Source: Paludibacter sp.
GTDB lineage: Bacteria; Bacteroidota; Bacteroidia; Bacteroidales; Paludibacteraceae
Length of the DNA: 9,975 bases
Reading direction: 5' to 3'
Assembly (NCBI GenBank): GCA_018054805.1
Contig: JAGPIU010000018.1
Coordinates: 1 to 9,975, forward strand
Under the pieces are notes generated by a model. That model was given only the letters and a program-made list of their open reading frames with translations. It searched no databases and was not told the DNA's origin. Below, piece after piece: positions 1-6,802 of this stretch (the stretch's first letter is position 1; each line of letters starts with the position of its first letter). A program made the position numbers and the translations under genes.

Positions 1-1277
1 CGCATTTTGAAACCGGCTTCAGTCAGAATATCGAGCAAACCTTCTTCGCGAATTTGTTGCTCCACTTTCCAGCTACCGGGCACAAGCCATGCAGTCACAT
101 TGTCGGCTTTCTTTTTACCTTTTACATAGTTGGCAAAAATACGGAAATCCTCAATACGACCATTGGTACAACTGCCAAGAAACACAAAATCAATCTGTTT
201 TCCTTCGAGTTTTTCGCCCGCCTGAAAGCCCATATAATTCAATGATTTTTCAAACGAAATACGTCCGGCTTCATCAATCTGATCGAGAGTAGGAATTGAT
301 TCTGTAATACCCATACCCATACCCGGATTTGTTCCGTAAGTAATCATAGGCTGAATATCGGCAGCATCGAACACAAGTTCTTTGTCGAATTTCGCCCCTT
401 CATCTGTTTTAAGGGTTTTCCAGTATGCTAATTTCTGCTCCCACTCTTCGTCTTTAGGAGCAAATTCGCGACCATTTACATACGCAAAAGTTTTTTCGTC
501 GGGAGCAATCATACCACCGCGTGCACCCATTTCAATCGAAAGATTACAAACAGTCATGCGTTCTTCCATGCTCATATTGCGAATAGCTTCACCAGCATAT
601 TCCACAAAATAACCTGTAGCGCCGCCTGTAGTAAGTTTCGAAATCATATAAAGAGCAAGATCTTTGGCTGTTACACCTTCGCCAAGCTTACCGTTGAAAG
701 TAATACGCATGGTTTTAGGACGGGTTTGCAAAATACACTGTGTAGCCAGCACCATTTCCACTTCGCTGGTACCAATACCAAAGGCAATGGTTCCGAAAGC
801 ACCGTGTGTAGAAGTATGACTATCGCCACACACGATGGTCATTCCGGGCTGTGTAAAACCATTTTCAGGGCCAATAATATGCACCACACCATTTTTCTCA
901 TGTCCGAGCGGATAGAAAAGCGGCATGTTGAAATCGGCTGCATTACGTGCAAAAGTATCGAGCTGATTGCGCGAGATCGGGTCTTTTACAGGCTGATCCT
1001 GATCAATAGTTGGCGTATTGTGGTCAGCTGTCATTGTGGTTTTATCGGGACGGAATACTTTCAGTCCGCGGGCACGTAAGCCATTAAAAGCCTGAGGGCT
1101 TGTCACCTCATGACAAAAATGACGATCGATGTACAATTGCGTAGGTCCGTTTTCGACTGACGACACCACGTGCGCATCCCATATTTTATCGAAGAGGGTA
1201 GCTGCCCCCTGACCTGCCCCCCAACCCCCTGAAGGGGGAGTTGTCGAGCGTTTATCTTTGTTTTCTGTATTAATCAT
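1..1277 (-). CDS. leuC: 3-isopropylmalate dehydratase large subunit, 3'-truncated by window edge
   Basis: Large subunit of isopropylmalate isomerase, a cytoplasmic [4Fe-4S] aconitase-family enzyme that with LeuD interconverts 2- and 3-isopropylmalate in leucine synthesis. I translated the whole visible frame: 425 codons with no stop. Seen: [12 protein letters not shown] near residue 50, [13 protein letters not shown] from Cys150, and GSCTNGR with the first cluster cysteine at about Cys370. The frame leaves the window just before the expected GCxxC cluster motif, so about 45 residues are missing. ATG at 1277 is the only start codon upstream of the conserved [12 protein letters not shown]. This gives about 25 residues more than usual, and the extra segment ([15 protein letters not shown]) is encoded by a GC-rich repeat. 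It lies 69 bases after leuA on the same strand, so co-transcription is likely, with leuD expected beyond the window. Confidence 0.96.
   Translation of the reverse strand, partial: MINTENKDKRSTTPPSGGWGAGQGAATLFDKIWDAHVVSSVENGPTQLYIDRHFCHEVTSPQAFNGLRARGLKVFRPDKTTMTADHNTPTIDQDQPVKDPISRNQLDTFARNAADFNMPLFYPLGHEKNGVVHIIGPENGFTQPGMTIVCGDSHTSTHGAFGTIAFGIGTSEVEMVLATQCILQTRPKTMRITFNGKLGEGVTAKDLALYMISKLTTGGATGYFVEYAGEAIRNMSMEERMTVCNLSIEMGARGGMIAPDEKTFAYVNGREFAPKDEEWEQKLAYWKTLKTDEGAKFDKELVFDAADIQPMITYGTNPGMGMGITESIPTLDQIDEAGRISFEKSLNYMGFQAGEKLEGKQIDFVFLGSCTNGRIEDFRIFANYVKGKKKADNVTAWLVPGSWKVEQQIREEGLLDILTEAGFKM
1201..1240 (-). repeat. GC-rich short repeat embedded in leuC reading frame (copy B)
   Basis: On the minus strand this stretch holds CCCCCTTCAGGGGG followed by TTGGGGGGC and another GGGGG block. 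The core at 1216-1238 matches 21 of 23 bases of the reverse complement of the copy at 1316-1338. It stays in frame with leuC and encodes about 13 residues rich in Pro, Gly and Trp that do not belong to the LeuC family N-terminus. Its base composition contrasts sharply with the AT-rich sequence around it. From memory, short elements of this kind are dispersed in many Bacteroidota genomes; that link is inferred and was not searched. Confidence 0.8.
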
Positions 1278-1315
1278 TTTTCTATTTTATATAAATTTAT
1301 TTAGTGCTCACTATT

Positions 1316-1338
1316 CCCCCTTTAGGGGGTTAGGGGGC
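1316..1338 (+). repeat. GC-rich short repeat in leuA-leuC gap (copy A)
   Basis: The core CCCCCTTTAGGGGG is a 5-bp inverted repeat with a four-base loop, followed by TTAGGGGGC. It occupies a third of the 69-base gap between leuA and leuC. It is the inverted counterpart of the copy inside leuC, with two differences in 23 positions. In the leuA-leuC transcript it could form a small hairpin by itself or pair over its whole length with copy B. Confidence 0.8.
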
Positions 1339-1346
1339 AAGTTTAT

Positions 1347-2840
1347 TTATTTCACAAACTGATTTATTGCATTGATGTAAGCTTCGACAGAAGCAGCCAC
1401 AATATCGGTATTTGCACCAAATCCGTAATATACAATACCATCGTACTCAACCTGCATGTGCACCTTACCCACATCGTCGCTACCTTTGCTGATAGCCTGA
1501 ATGGTAAATTCCTGCAAAGTCATAGTGCGGTTAATGATTTTTTTCAGGGCTTTTATGGCTGCATCAACTGGTCCATTACCCGACGAAGCTGCTTCGAATT
1601 TCTCTCCGGCAATAAGCAAACCAATGCTGGCCACCGAACGAACACCAACTCCGGAAGTAACCTGAAGATAATCGAGTTTGATTCTTTGTTTTTCCGAACG
1701 TTCCTTGCCCGCAAGCACCAATACATCGTCGTCGTTGATATCTTTTTTCTTGTCGGCTAATTTAAGAAATTCTTCGTAAATTTTGTCCAGTTGCTCACCT
1801 TCCACCTCCACACCAAGTACCGAAAGACGATGTTTCAAGGCAGCACGACCGCTACGGGCAGTAAGCACAATAGAATTTTTATCGATTCCCACATCGGTAG
1901 GATCCATAATTTCGTAACTTTCGCGGTTTTTTAGCACACCATCCTGATGAATTCCCGACGAATGCGCAAAAGCATTGCGACCCACCACAGCTTTATTGGG
2001 CTGCACAGGCATATTCATTAAACTTGAAACCATGCGGCTGGTCGAATATATTTTCTGAGTATTGATATTGGTATCAATTTCCAGATTTTTATGACATTTC
2101 AGAATCATGGCCACTTCTTCGAGCGAAGTATTCCCGGCGCGTTCGCCAATACCATTGATCGTAACTTCCACCTGACGGGCACCATTGAGCACTCCGGCCA
2201 TTGTATTGGCTGTAGCCATTCCAAGGTCGTTGTGACAGTGCGTAGAGAGAACCGCATTGTGCACACCATTTACATTTTCCATCAGGAATTTTATTTTTTC
2301 GCCATACTGATGCGGCAGGCAATAACCTGTGGTATCGGGAATATTAACCACAGTAGCACCGGCTTTAATCACAGCTTCAACCACACGCGCCAAATATACA
2401 TTGTCGGTACGACCCGCATCCTCACAATAGAATTCCACATCTTCCACATACTTTTTAGCATATTTTACAGCCGCCACAGCACGTTCAAGGATTTCTTCCT
2501 GTGTAGAATTAAATTTATATTTGATATGAAAATCGGAAGTTCCGATACCTGTATGAATACGTTTACTTTTGGCATATTGCAATGCCTCAGCTGCCACGTC
2601 AATATCTTTTTGCACACCACGCGTGAGGGCACAAATGGTTGGCCAGGTGACCGCTTTCGATATTTCCACTACCGATTTAAAATCGCCCGGGCTCGACACA
2701 GGAAAACCTGCCTCGATCACATCCACGCCAAGTTGCTCAAGGGCTTTGGCTACCTGAATTTTTTCTACTGTATTCAACTGGCATCCGGGCACCTGTTCGC
2801 CGTCGCGCAGAGTAGTGTCAAAAATAAAAAGTCTGTCCAT
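1347..2840 (-). CDS. leuA: 2-isopropylmalate synthase
   Basis: Condenses acetyl-CoA with 2-oxoisovalerate to give 2-isopropylmalate, the committed step of leucine synthesis, in the cytoplasm. The protein has 497 residues. The N-terminal HMGL-like TIM barrel (about 1-270) starts with the signature DTTLRDGEQ (8-16). Expected metal ligands are Asp8, His201 and His203 (in STHCHNDLG) and Asn237 (in [10 protein letters not shown]). A linker follows, then a C-terminal LeuA regulatory domain (about 388-497) with [14 protein letters not shown], which in this family binds leucine for feedback inhibition. Full length suggests that control is retained. The ATG at 2840 gives the expected [14 protein letters not shown] start. 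It is preceded by a long untranslated region with a leader peptide and terminator, and followed by leuC. Homocitrate or citramalate synthase is less likely given the leuC neighbour and the leader rich in Leu and Ile codons. Confidence 0.97.
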   Translation of the reverse strand: MDRLFIFDTTLRDGEQVPGCQLNTVEKIQVAKALEQLGVDVIEAGFPVSSPGDFKSVVEISKAVTWPTICALTRGVQKDIDVAAEALQYAKSKRIHTGIGTSDFHIKYKFNSTQEEILERAVAAVKYAKKYVEDVEFYCEDAGRTDNVYLARVVEAVIKAGATVVNIPDTTGYCLPHQYGEKIKFLMENVNGVHNAVLSTHCHNDLGMATANTMAGVLNGARQVEVTINGIGERAGNTSLEEVAMILKCHKNLEIDTNINTQKIYSTSRMVSSLMNMPVQPNKAVVGRNAFAHSSGIHQDGVLKNRESYEIMDPTDVGIDKNSIVLTARSGRAALKHRLSVLGVEVEGEQLDKIYEEFLKLADKKKDINDDDVLVLAGKERSEKQRIKLDYLQVTSGVGVRSVASIGLLIAGEKFEAASSGNGPVDAAIKALKKIINRTMTLQEFTIQAISKGSDDVGKVHMQVEYDGIVYYGFGANTDIVAASVEAYINAINQFVK

Positions 2841-2879
2841 ATTCTTTCGATTTACAATTTTATCATTTACAATATACTA

Positions 2880-2914
2880 TTGGTTGCATAGATTCTTTTC
2901 TCTGAATCAACCAA
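2880..2914 (-). other. stem-loop in leuA 5' untranslated region, proximal
   Basis: A perfect 7-bp inverted repeat (TTGGTTG at 2880-2886 with CAACCAA at 2908-2914) encloses a second short pairing (ATTC at 2892-2895 with GAAT at 2904-2907). It ends about 40 bases upstream of the leuA start codon. There is no T-tract on the minus strand after it, so it is not a terminator; a role in mRNA stability or translation is only a guess. Confidence 0.45.
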
Positions 2915-2938
2915 CAAGCAATTCGTATTTTATCATTC

Positions 2939-2980
2939 CATCTCCCCATCATAGCTTGCGCACTCCGCAAAAGAGAGATG
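2939..2980 (-). other. stem-loop in leuA 5' untranslated region, distal
   Basis: Outer pairing CATCTC (2939-2944) with GAGATG (2975-2980) surrounds an inner hairpin, TTGCG (2956-2960) with CGCAA (2966-2970), which has a five-base loop. It lies between the leader terminator and leuA and is not followed by a T-tract. Together with the stem at 2880-2914 it makes the roughly 160 bases after the terminator unusually structured. Function unknown. Confidence 0.4.
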
Positions 2981-3004
2981 CAGTAACGGGAGTTGTAGTG
3001 AACT

Positions 3005-3038
3005 AAAAAGCCTTTCGCACCGTAGTGAGAAAGGCTTT
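3005..3038 (-). terminator. leader terminator (attenuator) upstream of leuA
   Basis: A 10-bp perfect stem, AAAGCCTTTC (minus strand 3038-3029 region) with GAAAGGCTTT (3016-3007), is topped by a further 3-bp CAC/GTG stem and a small loop, and runs directly into TTTTT on the minus strand (3009-3005). It has the form of a rho-independent terminator but lies downstream of the leuA promoter and leader ORF and 165 bases before leuA. It would therefore stop transcription before the structural genes unless an alternative fold forms. Confidence 0.8.
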
Positions 3039-3078
3039 ATTATATTACATACAATTAATTACATACCAAACTCACTTC
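3022..3078 (-). promoter_or_regulatory. candidate antiterminator pairing in leuA leader
   Basis: The segment GAAGTGAGTTTGG (3078-3066) can pair with CCTTTCTCACTAC (3034-3022): one 8-position block with a single mismatch, a U-rich 3x3 internal loop, then GG with CC. The second segment includes much of the 5' arm of the terminator, so the two folds exclude each other. The first segment spans the leader stop codon TGA (3074-3072): a ribosome at the stop would mask it, while one stalled in the Leu codons about 30 bases earlier would leave it free. The pairing was found by eye, with no energy calculation. Confidence 0.5.
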
Positions 3079-3140
3079 GTCTTGTTTTGCAAGAGAATAA
3101 TAATACCGAGTAGAAGAATATGTAGAAAACTGCGATTCAT
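3072..3140 (-). CDS. leu operon leader peptide, 22 aa, Leu/Ile-rich
   Basis: A short ORF opens at ATG 3140 and ends at TGA 3074-3072. It encodes 22 residues with the central run ILLLGIIILL at residues 8-17; ten of 22 residues are Leu (6) or Ile (4). The codons in that run are ATT, CTT, CTA, CTC, GGT, three ATT, CTC and TTG. It starts about 15-18 bases after the predicted transcription start and is followed by a terminator and then leuA, the layout of amino-acid leader peptides such as those of leu and ilv operons. Its likely job is to act in cis as a sensor of charged tRNA-Leu/Ile rather than as a protein. A second ATG at 3147 opens a different frame with no such bias. Confidence 0.8.
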   Translation of the reverse strand: MNRSFLHILLLGIIILLQNKTK

Positions 3141-3162
3141 TGCTCATTTTTTTAATTCTGTG

Positions 3163-3192
3163 CAAAGATACTGCTATTTTTTATTTATGCAA
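3163..3192 (-). promoter_or_regulatory. Bacteroidota-type promoter of leu leader/leuA operon
   Basis: On the minus strand a -7 element TATCTTTG (3170-3163), matching TAnnTTTG, is preceded after exactly 19 bases by TTG (3192-3190) as -33 box. The spacing and consensus are those of the primary sigma factor of this phylum. The transcription start would fall near 3155-3158, just ahead of the leader ORF and well after the gcvH terminator, so the leucine operon has its own promoter. Confidence 0.75.
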
Positions 3193-3290
3193 TACAAAAT
3201 GAAATATTTTTGAGCACTTTTGTTTCAATTCAAAATATATTCATCATAACAAACAAAACTTTATCACTTTGGTTCAAACCGGCTACATAT

Positions 3291-3324
3291 AAAAAAGGGA
3301 AGTCTCTTATCGAGAATTCCCCTT
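3291..3324 (-). terminator. rho-independent terminator after gcvH
   Basis: On the minus strand an 8-bp stem, AAGGGGAA (3324-3317) with TTCCCTTT (3301-3294), contains one G-U pair. It continues past a mismatch into TCTC/GAGA with loop GATAA and ends in a T-tract (3296-3291). It begins about 22 bases after the gcvH stop codon and closes the rhomboid-to-gcvH unit. The stretch 3193-3290 between it and the leu promoter is AT-rich with nothing else recognised. Confidence 0.8.
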
Positions 3325-3346
3325 CAAAACAATATCTAAGTTATGA

Positions 3347-3727
3347 CTATGCTCCTATAAGCGCCTCGTAATCGGCAGCGGAAAGCAATCCATCGAGCTG
3401 AGCAGCGTCAGCCACAGAAAGTTTCACCATCCATCCTTTACCGTAAGGATCTTCGTTTACAAGCTCAGGGGCATCTTCAAGCGCAGTATTGAACTCCAGA
3501 ACCTCACCATCTACAGGAAGGAAAAGCTCAGAAACAGTTTTAACAGCTTCAACTGTACCGAAGACTTCGCCGGCAGCCAGGCTCTCGCCCACAGTTTCCA
3601 CTTCGACGAAAACAATTTCGCCCAATTCGCTTTGTGCGTAATCGGTAATACCTATATAGGCCACATCACCTTCCACACGTACCCATTCATGTTCTTTGGT
3701 GTACTTCAGATTAGCAGGAATACTCAT
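3347..3727 (-). CDS. gcvH: glycine cleavage system H protein
   Basis: Lipoyl carrier of the glycine cleavage complex; it shuttles the aminomethyl group between the P and T proteins and is reoxidised by the L protein, in the cytoplasm. The protein has 126 residues, normal for the family. It opens with the typical [18 protein letters not shown]. The lipoylation site is Lys63 in [20 protein letters not shown], and [13 protein letters not shown] near residues 91-103 is the usual C-terminal signature. The start at 3727 lies 33 bases after the upstream nuclease-family gene on the same strand, with no promoter seen in the gap, so it is probably the last gene of that unit. No P, T or L gene is in the window. 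Confidence 0.97.
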   Translation of the reverse strand: MSIPANLKYTKEHEWVRVEGDVAYIGITDYAQSELGEIVFVEVETVGESLAAGEVFGTVEAVKTVSELFLPVDGEVLEFNTALEDAPELVNEDPYGKGWMVKLSVADAAQLDGLLSAADYEALIGA

Positions 3728-3760
3728 AATATCAAATTTTAAAAGTTTGTATTGTTAGTG

Positions 3761-4855
3761 TTATATTTTAATTTTAGCAATTACAGGATAATGATCAGAT
3801 GCTTCGTCCTTAATAATTTCGCAATCGAGCACTCCGAATTCCGGAGAGCAGAAAATGTGGTCGATACGGAAACGAAAAATAGACTCGTTGTAAGTATAGC
3901 CAGGACCAAAACCGGATTCAGCATAAGCATCTTTCATTTTTCTTTTTATTCTGGAATAAGAATACGAAAGTGGCAAATCGTTGAAATCGCCGCAAACCAT
4001 AATTTTATAGGGTGAACGTCGCACCATAGCAGCCACTGAGTCAGCCTGTACAGCTCTTACACGATAAGCAGCTCCTAATTTACGGGAAAGATGCAAAGTT
4101 GTACCCGATAGATTTTCGGTATTGAAGTTCTCCTTCAGCTCAATAGGCATCAGCTTATCCTGATGTGTAAGCCTGTTCGATTCGAGATGCAGATTTACAA
4201 AACGAACAGTATCTCCATCAATCACAATATCGGAAAACTGACAAAGGTTGTAGTCGGAATCGAAATGCACACTGTCCCGTTTTACAATCGGAAATTTCGA
4301 GAAAGTAGCCACGCCAACCAAACTCCAGCCACTGCGGTATTTATAAGTTATATGTTTATACGGATAATCGCGAAACGCTTTCCGGACATCACTCTCGGTC
4401 AGATATTTTTTATCAGGGCTTACAGAAAATTCCTGCAGACAAACCACATCAGCATTTTGAGCCCGTATCAAACGAATTACCTTGTTCGGATTTTCTTCTG
4501 TATCTTTCACAAGCATACCGGTGAGCATCACATTGTAAGTCATTACGCTGATATGTTTTTCGGCCAATACGCTTTCCGATTTTCCAAAATGCATGGGGAT
4601 AGCCAGAGCAATTTCGGGAGCAGCATAAATCAGAGCAGCCAGCGAAATAAGGAAATGCCATTTTCGGGCCAACGCCCAGAACAGAATAAAACCGACATTA
4701 AAAACTACGATAAAAGGAAAAATAAGTGTGGTGTAAGCAGGCATCAGAATTTTTTCCGGGCTTACAGTAGTAGCCAGCAGAGCAATAAACAACAGAAGCA
4801 CGACCACCACATTGGCAATCAGTGCGATGCTTTTCACTAAGATTCTTCCGAACAT
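3761..4855 (-). CDS. membrane-anchored endonuclease/exonuclease/phosphatase family protein
   Basis: The protein has 364 residues. Three hydrophobic segments near residues 8-30, 41-62 and 66-86 anchor it in the inner membrane. Residues about 100-364 form an EEP (DNase I-like) metal-dependent phosphoesterase domain. Expected catalytic and metal residues are present: Asn108 (MTYNVM), Glu132 (VVCLQEF), Asp280 and Asn282 (CGDFND), Asp322 (FRIDHIF) and Asp344-His345 (SDHYPV), so it is probably active. The family includes nucleases and phospho- or sphingolipid phosphodiesterases, and the substrate cannot be told from sequence. With an odd number of membrane segments the catalytic domain could face the periplasm. 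It begins 36 bases after the second rhomboid gene and is followed after 33 bases by gcvH, so it sits in the middle of a unit. Confidence 0.88.
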   Translation of the reverse strand: MFGRILVKSIALIANVVVVLLLFIALLATTVSPEKILMPAYTTLIFPFIVVFNVGFILFWALARKWHFLISLAALIYAAPEIALAIPMHFGKSESVLAEKHISVMTYNVMLTGMLVKDTEENPNKVIRLIRAQNADVVCLQEFSVSPDKKYLTESDVRKAFRDYPYKHITYKYRSGWSLVGVATFSKFPIVKRDSVHFDSDYNLCQFSDIVIDGDTVRFVNLHLESNRLTHQDKLMPIELKENFNTENLSGTTLHLSRKLGAAYRVRAVQADSVAAMVRRSPYKIMVCGDFNDLPLSYSYSRIKRKMKDAYAESGFGPGYTYNESIFRFRIDHIFCSPEFGVLDCEIIKDEASDHYPVIAKIKI

Positions 4856-4891
4856 GCTTTATCACGGTCGTTCTCTCAGAACCACCCAACA

Positions 4892-5779
4892 TTAATTTTT
4901 ACTTTGATCGAACAAACGCTTTTTCTCTTCGGCAGTAAGGCTTTCGTATCCCGAAGTTTTGATTTTATCCAGAATACGATCAATATCTTCCATTCGGCGC
5001 GCTTTACTCACATTATATTCAGCATCGGTCATTTTCCGACCAGCCTGTGCGCCGCCTTTCTTTACCTTCAACTTACGTGGTTTAAACAGACCTGTCAACA
5101 GGTCGATAAATCTGTTCAATCCACGGGTAATATCCTTCCCGCTTCGCAAAGATACAACAAAAATGTAACCCACCAAAGCTCCACCAAGGTGTGCTATTTC
5201 GCCTCCTGCATTTTCCGAAGTAATACCAAAAAAGCTTGCCAACACTACAAAAAGTGCGATATATTTAAGTTTTACAGCGCCTAAAAACATCAAACGCATT
5301 TCCATATCGGGGGCACGAAAAGCCACAGCCAGAATTATAGCCATAATAGAACCCGAAGCCCCTAAAAGAATGCTAAAAGCCACTGATGGCGCAAACAATG
5401 GAAAAAGATTATATGCCAGTATATAAAATAGCGCTCCGCCAAGACCACCCAGCAGATACAGAGCTACCAGCTGTTTGTCGTTGAAATACATTTGAAAAAG
5501 TTTTCCGAACCAGTACAACGCAAACATATTGAACAGTATGTGGAAAAACCTTTCGTGAAGAAACATATACGAAATAAGTGTCCACGGACGACTCAGCAGT
5601 TCAAACAAGTCTGCGGGCACAGCTAACCACGGGAGTATGAATTCGGCCGACACATTGAAAAGCCGAAAACTTATCAGAACAATTTGCAACACTACAAATA
5701 CAGCCACATTGAGAAATATCAACCGGGTAAGCGCATCACCCTGACGATAAAGCTGTTTTATTCTATCGATAAAATCCAT
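4892..5779 (-). CDS. rhomboid-family intramembrane serine protease with C-terminal cytoplasmic extension
   Basis: The protein has 295 residues. Rhomboid proteases cleave transmembrane segments of other proteins inside the membrane. Seen: HILFN (His80, Asn84, the HxxxN motif), GASGS with nucleophile Ser132, and AHLGG with the partner His187, so the catalytic dyad is complete. About six membrane segments lie between residues 18 and 205. After residue 205 comes a charged soluble tail ending in DRILDKIKTSGYESLTAEEKKRLF, a conserved C-terminal tail of this rhomboid group in Bacteroidota (a DUF6576-like segment, from memory). I chose ATG 5779 (MDFIDRIKQLYRQG). An upstream ATG at 5965 would add 62 hydrophobic residues, but 113 bases of that extension lie inside the preceding gene. 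It lies 73 bases after the first rhomboid gene. The substrate is unknown. Confidence 0.92.
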   Translation of the reverse strand: MDFIDRIKQLYRQGDALTRLIFLNVAVFVVLQIVLISFRLFNVSAEFILPWLAVPADLFELLSRPWTLISYMFLHERFFHILFNMFALYWFGKLFQMYFNDKQLVALYLLGGLGGALFYILAYNLFPLFAPSVAFSILLGASGSIMAIILAVAFRAPDMEMRLMFLGAVKLKYIALFVVLASFFGITSENAGGEIAHLGGALVGYIFVVSLRSGKDITRGLNRFIDLLTGLFKPRKLKVKKGGAQAGRKMTDAEYNVSKARRMEDIDRILDKIKTSGYESLTAEEKKRLFDQSKN

Positions 5780-5852
5780 TTTTTTTGAAAAATAAAAAAA
5801 ACTCTGATTGAAAAACCGTAAACTCAACGAAAAACCGACAAAAAAATGAGAG

Positions 5853-6569
5853 CTAAAACAAACTCCTCTTTTTACGCCAGATAAGAATAAGAATAGCGCC
5901 AAAAAGCATACCTCCAAGGTGAGCAAAGTGGGCAATATTATCGCCCGAGAAATTAGCAACACCAAGAAACAGTTCGGCTACTCCATAGAGCAACACAAAA
6001 ACACGGGCTTTGATGGGCACCGGAATAAAAATCATCATTAAACGTGCTTCGGGGAAAAGCCAACCGAATGCCAGTAAAAGTCCGAACACCGATCCGGAAG
6101 CACCTACGGTAATGAATTTATTCAGAAAATCTACTTTTTGAGGAATAAGCGTCGCTGCAGCTTCGGGCGTTTGAGCAATTGTAGCATTCACTGCATTCAT
6201 AATGGGTTGAAATTCCACAGTCCAGAAAAGCTGCTGTACAATTCCCGCACCCACGCCGGTCACCAAATAATACAATAAAAATTTGCGGGGACCCCAAACC
6301 GATTCCAAAGCCGAACCGAACATAAAGAGCGCAAACATATTGAAAAACATATGATAAAATCCACCGTGCATAAACATGTAAGTAACAAGCTGTGCGGGAT
6401 TAAATTTTTCGGCAGCCCAGTAATGCATTCCCAAAATATCTTCGATGGAAACATCCACACCCCAACGCATCAGGAATCCCGGGGCGACAAGTGTGACCAG
6501 CCACATAATGACATTAATTGCAAGTAAGTTTTTGACTACCGGAGTCAGGTTATCGAGAAAGCTATTCAT
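5853..6569 (-). CDS. rhomboid-family intramembrane serine protease (first of pair)
   Basis: A 238-residue polytopic membrane protein. Seen: HMFFN (His73, Asn77), GASGS with nucleophile Ser158, and AHLGG with catalytic His217, so it should be active. About six membrane segments, the first near residues 13-30, run to the basic C-terminal tail WRKKRSLF. It lacks the soluble tail of its neighbour, and a roughly 40-residue polar insert (about 112-150) separates membrane segments ahead of the Ser motif. It is the first gene of the unit rhomboid, rhomboid, EEP protein, gcvH and is divergent from the HU gene. The sequence differs enough from the second rhomboid that a recent duplication is unlikely; the two may have different substrates. 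Start ATG 6569 gives the usual short cytoplasmic N-terminus. Confidence 0.93.
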   Translation of the reverse strand: MNSFLDNLTPVVKNLLAINVIMWLVTLVAPGFLMRWGVDVSIEDILGMHYWAAEKFNPAQLVTYMFMHGGFYHMFFNMFALFMFGSALESVWGPRKFLLYYLVTGVGAGIVQQLFWTVEFQPIMNAVNATIAQTPEAAATLIPQKVDFLNKFITVGASGSVFGLLLAFGWLFPEARLMMIFIPVPIKARVFVLLYGVAELFLGVANFSGDNIAHFAHLGGMLFGAILILIWRKKRSLF

Positions 6570-6603
6570 ATATCGTAAATAATATGATCTTTAAATACAG
6601 GTC

Positions 6604-6633
6604 AGCCCTGCTTTACAACAAAAATCAGGGACT
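6604..6633 (-). other. weak stem-loop in rhomboid 5' untranslated region
   Basis: AGCCCTG (6604-6610) can pair with CAGGGCT, split by one bulged A (6626-6633). There is no T-tract beyond it on the minus strand. If the promoter near 6713 is right, it lies in an untranslated leader of about 140 bases. A further 5-bp hairpin (6679-6692) is also there. The rest of 6570-6712 shows nothing I recognise. Confidence 0.25.
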
Positions 6634-6712
6634 GCATTATTTATATGTATAAAAAGAATGTGTTTTTAAAAGATTATCCCCTTCGGAAAGGGCTGTGAAT
6701 AAAAATGCAACA

Positions 6713-6720
6713 CAAAAGTA
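6713..6720 (-). promoter_or_regulatory. possible -7 box of rhomboid-EEP-gcvH unit
   Basis: TACTTTTG on the minus strand matches TAnnTTTG and points toward the first rhomboid gene. No clear TTG -33 box lies 19-20 bases upstream; the region there (about 6740) contains ATTTAC and overlaps the inverted repeat 6738-6759. That makes it a weak or regulated promoter if real. Confidence 0.4.
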
Positions 6721-6737
6721 ATGATTTTATCCCCTGT

Positions 6738-6759
6738 AAATATGTTTTCTAACATATTT
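6738..6759. repeat. 9-bp inverted repeat between divergent promoters (possible operator)
   Basis: AAATATGTT (6738-6746) and AACATATTT (6751-6759) are perfect complements separated by TTCT. The palindrome lies in the 317-base gap between the rhomboid and HU genes, over the expected -33 region of the candidate rhomboid promoter and about 45 bases before the HU -33 box. An operator is one reading, an RNA hairpin another; AT-rich sequence raises the chance of coincidence. Confidence 0.45.
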
Positions 6760-6802
6760 TTTGAAATTGAGCAAAAAAATGATGATTTTTTCCACTTTAT
6801 TG

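Noticed and set aside
2091..2891. 266-residue open frame on the plus strand opposite leuA
   Set aside because: It lies antisense to a clearly identified leuA, has a Cys/His-rich composition with no recognisable domain, and arises from codon bias on the other strand.
2863..2952. 29-codon ORF (minus) between the attenuator and leuA
   Set aside because: It ends 22 bases before leuA and could be a second leader, but it is not enriched in Leu, Val or Ile and has no terminator after it; chance is the simpler explanation.
3055..3147. 30-codon ORF (minus) overlapping the leu leader in another frame, with a YYY run
   Set aside because: Its start is seven bases upstream of the leader ATG, but the composition has no link to leucine synthesis; it appears to be the shifted reading of the Leu/Ile codons.
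4163..4840. 225-residue open frame on the plus strand opposite the EEP gene
   Set aside because: The EEP reading frame keeps all catalytic motifs; this antisense frame has no promoter or known motif.
5780..5965. 62-residue N-terminal extension of the second rhomboid
   Set aside because: It would overlap the end of the first rhomboid gene by 113 bases and is not family-like; ATG 5779 gives the normal start.
6679..6692. Small hairpin CCCTT/AAGGG upstream of the first rhomboid
   Set aside because: Five base pairs with no T-tract directly after it; not a credible terminator, noted only as part of the leader.
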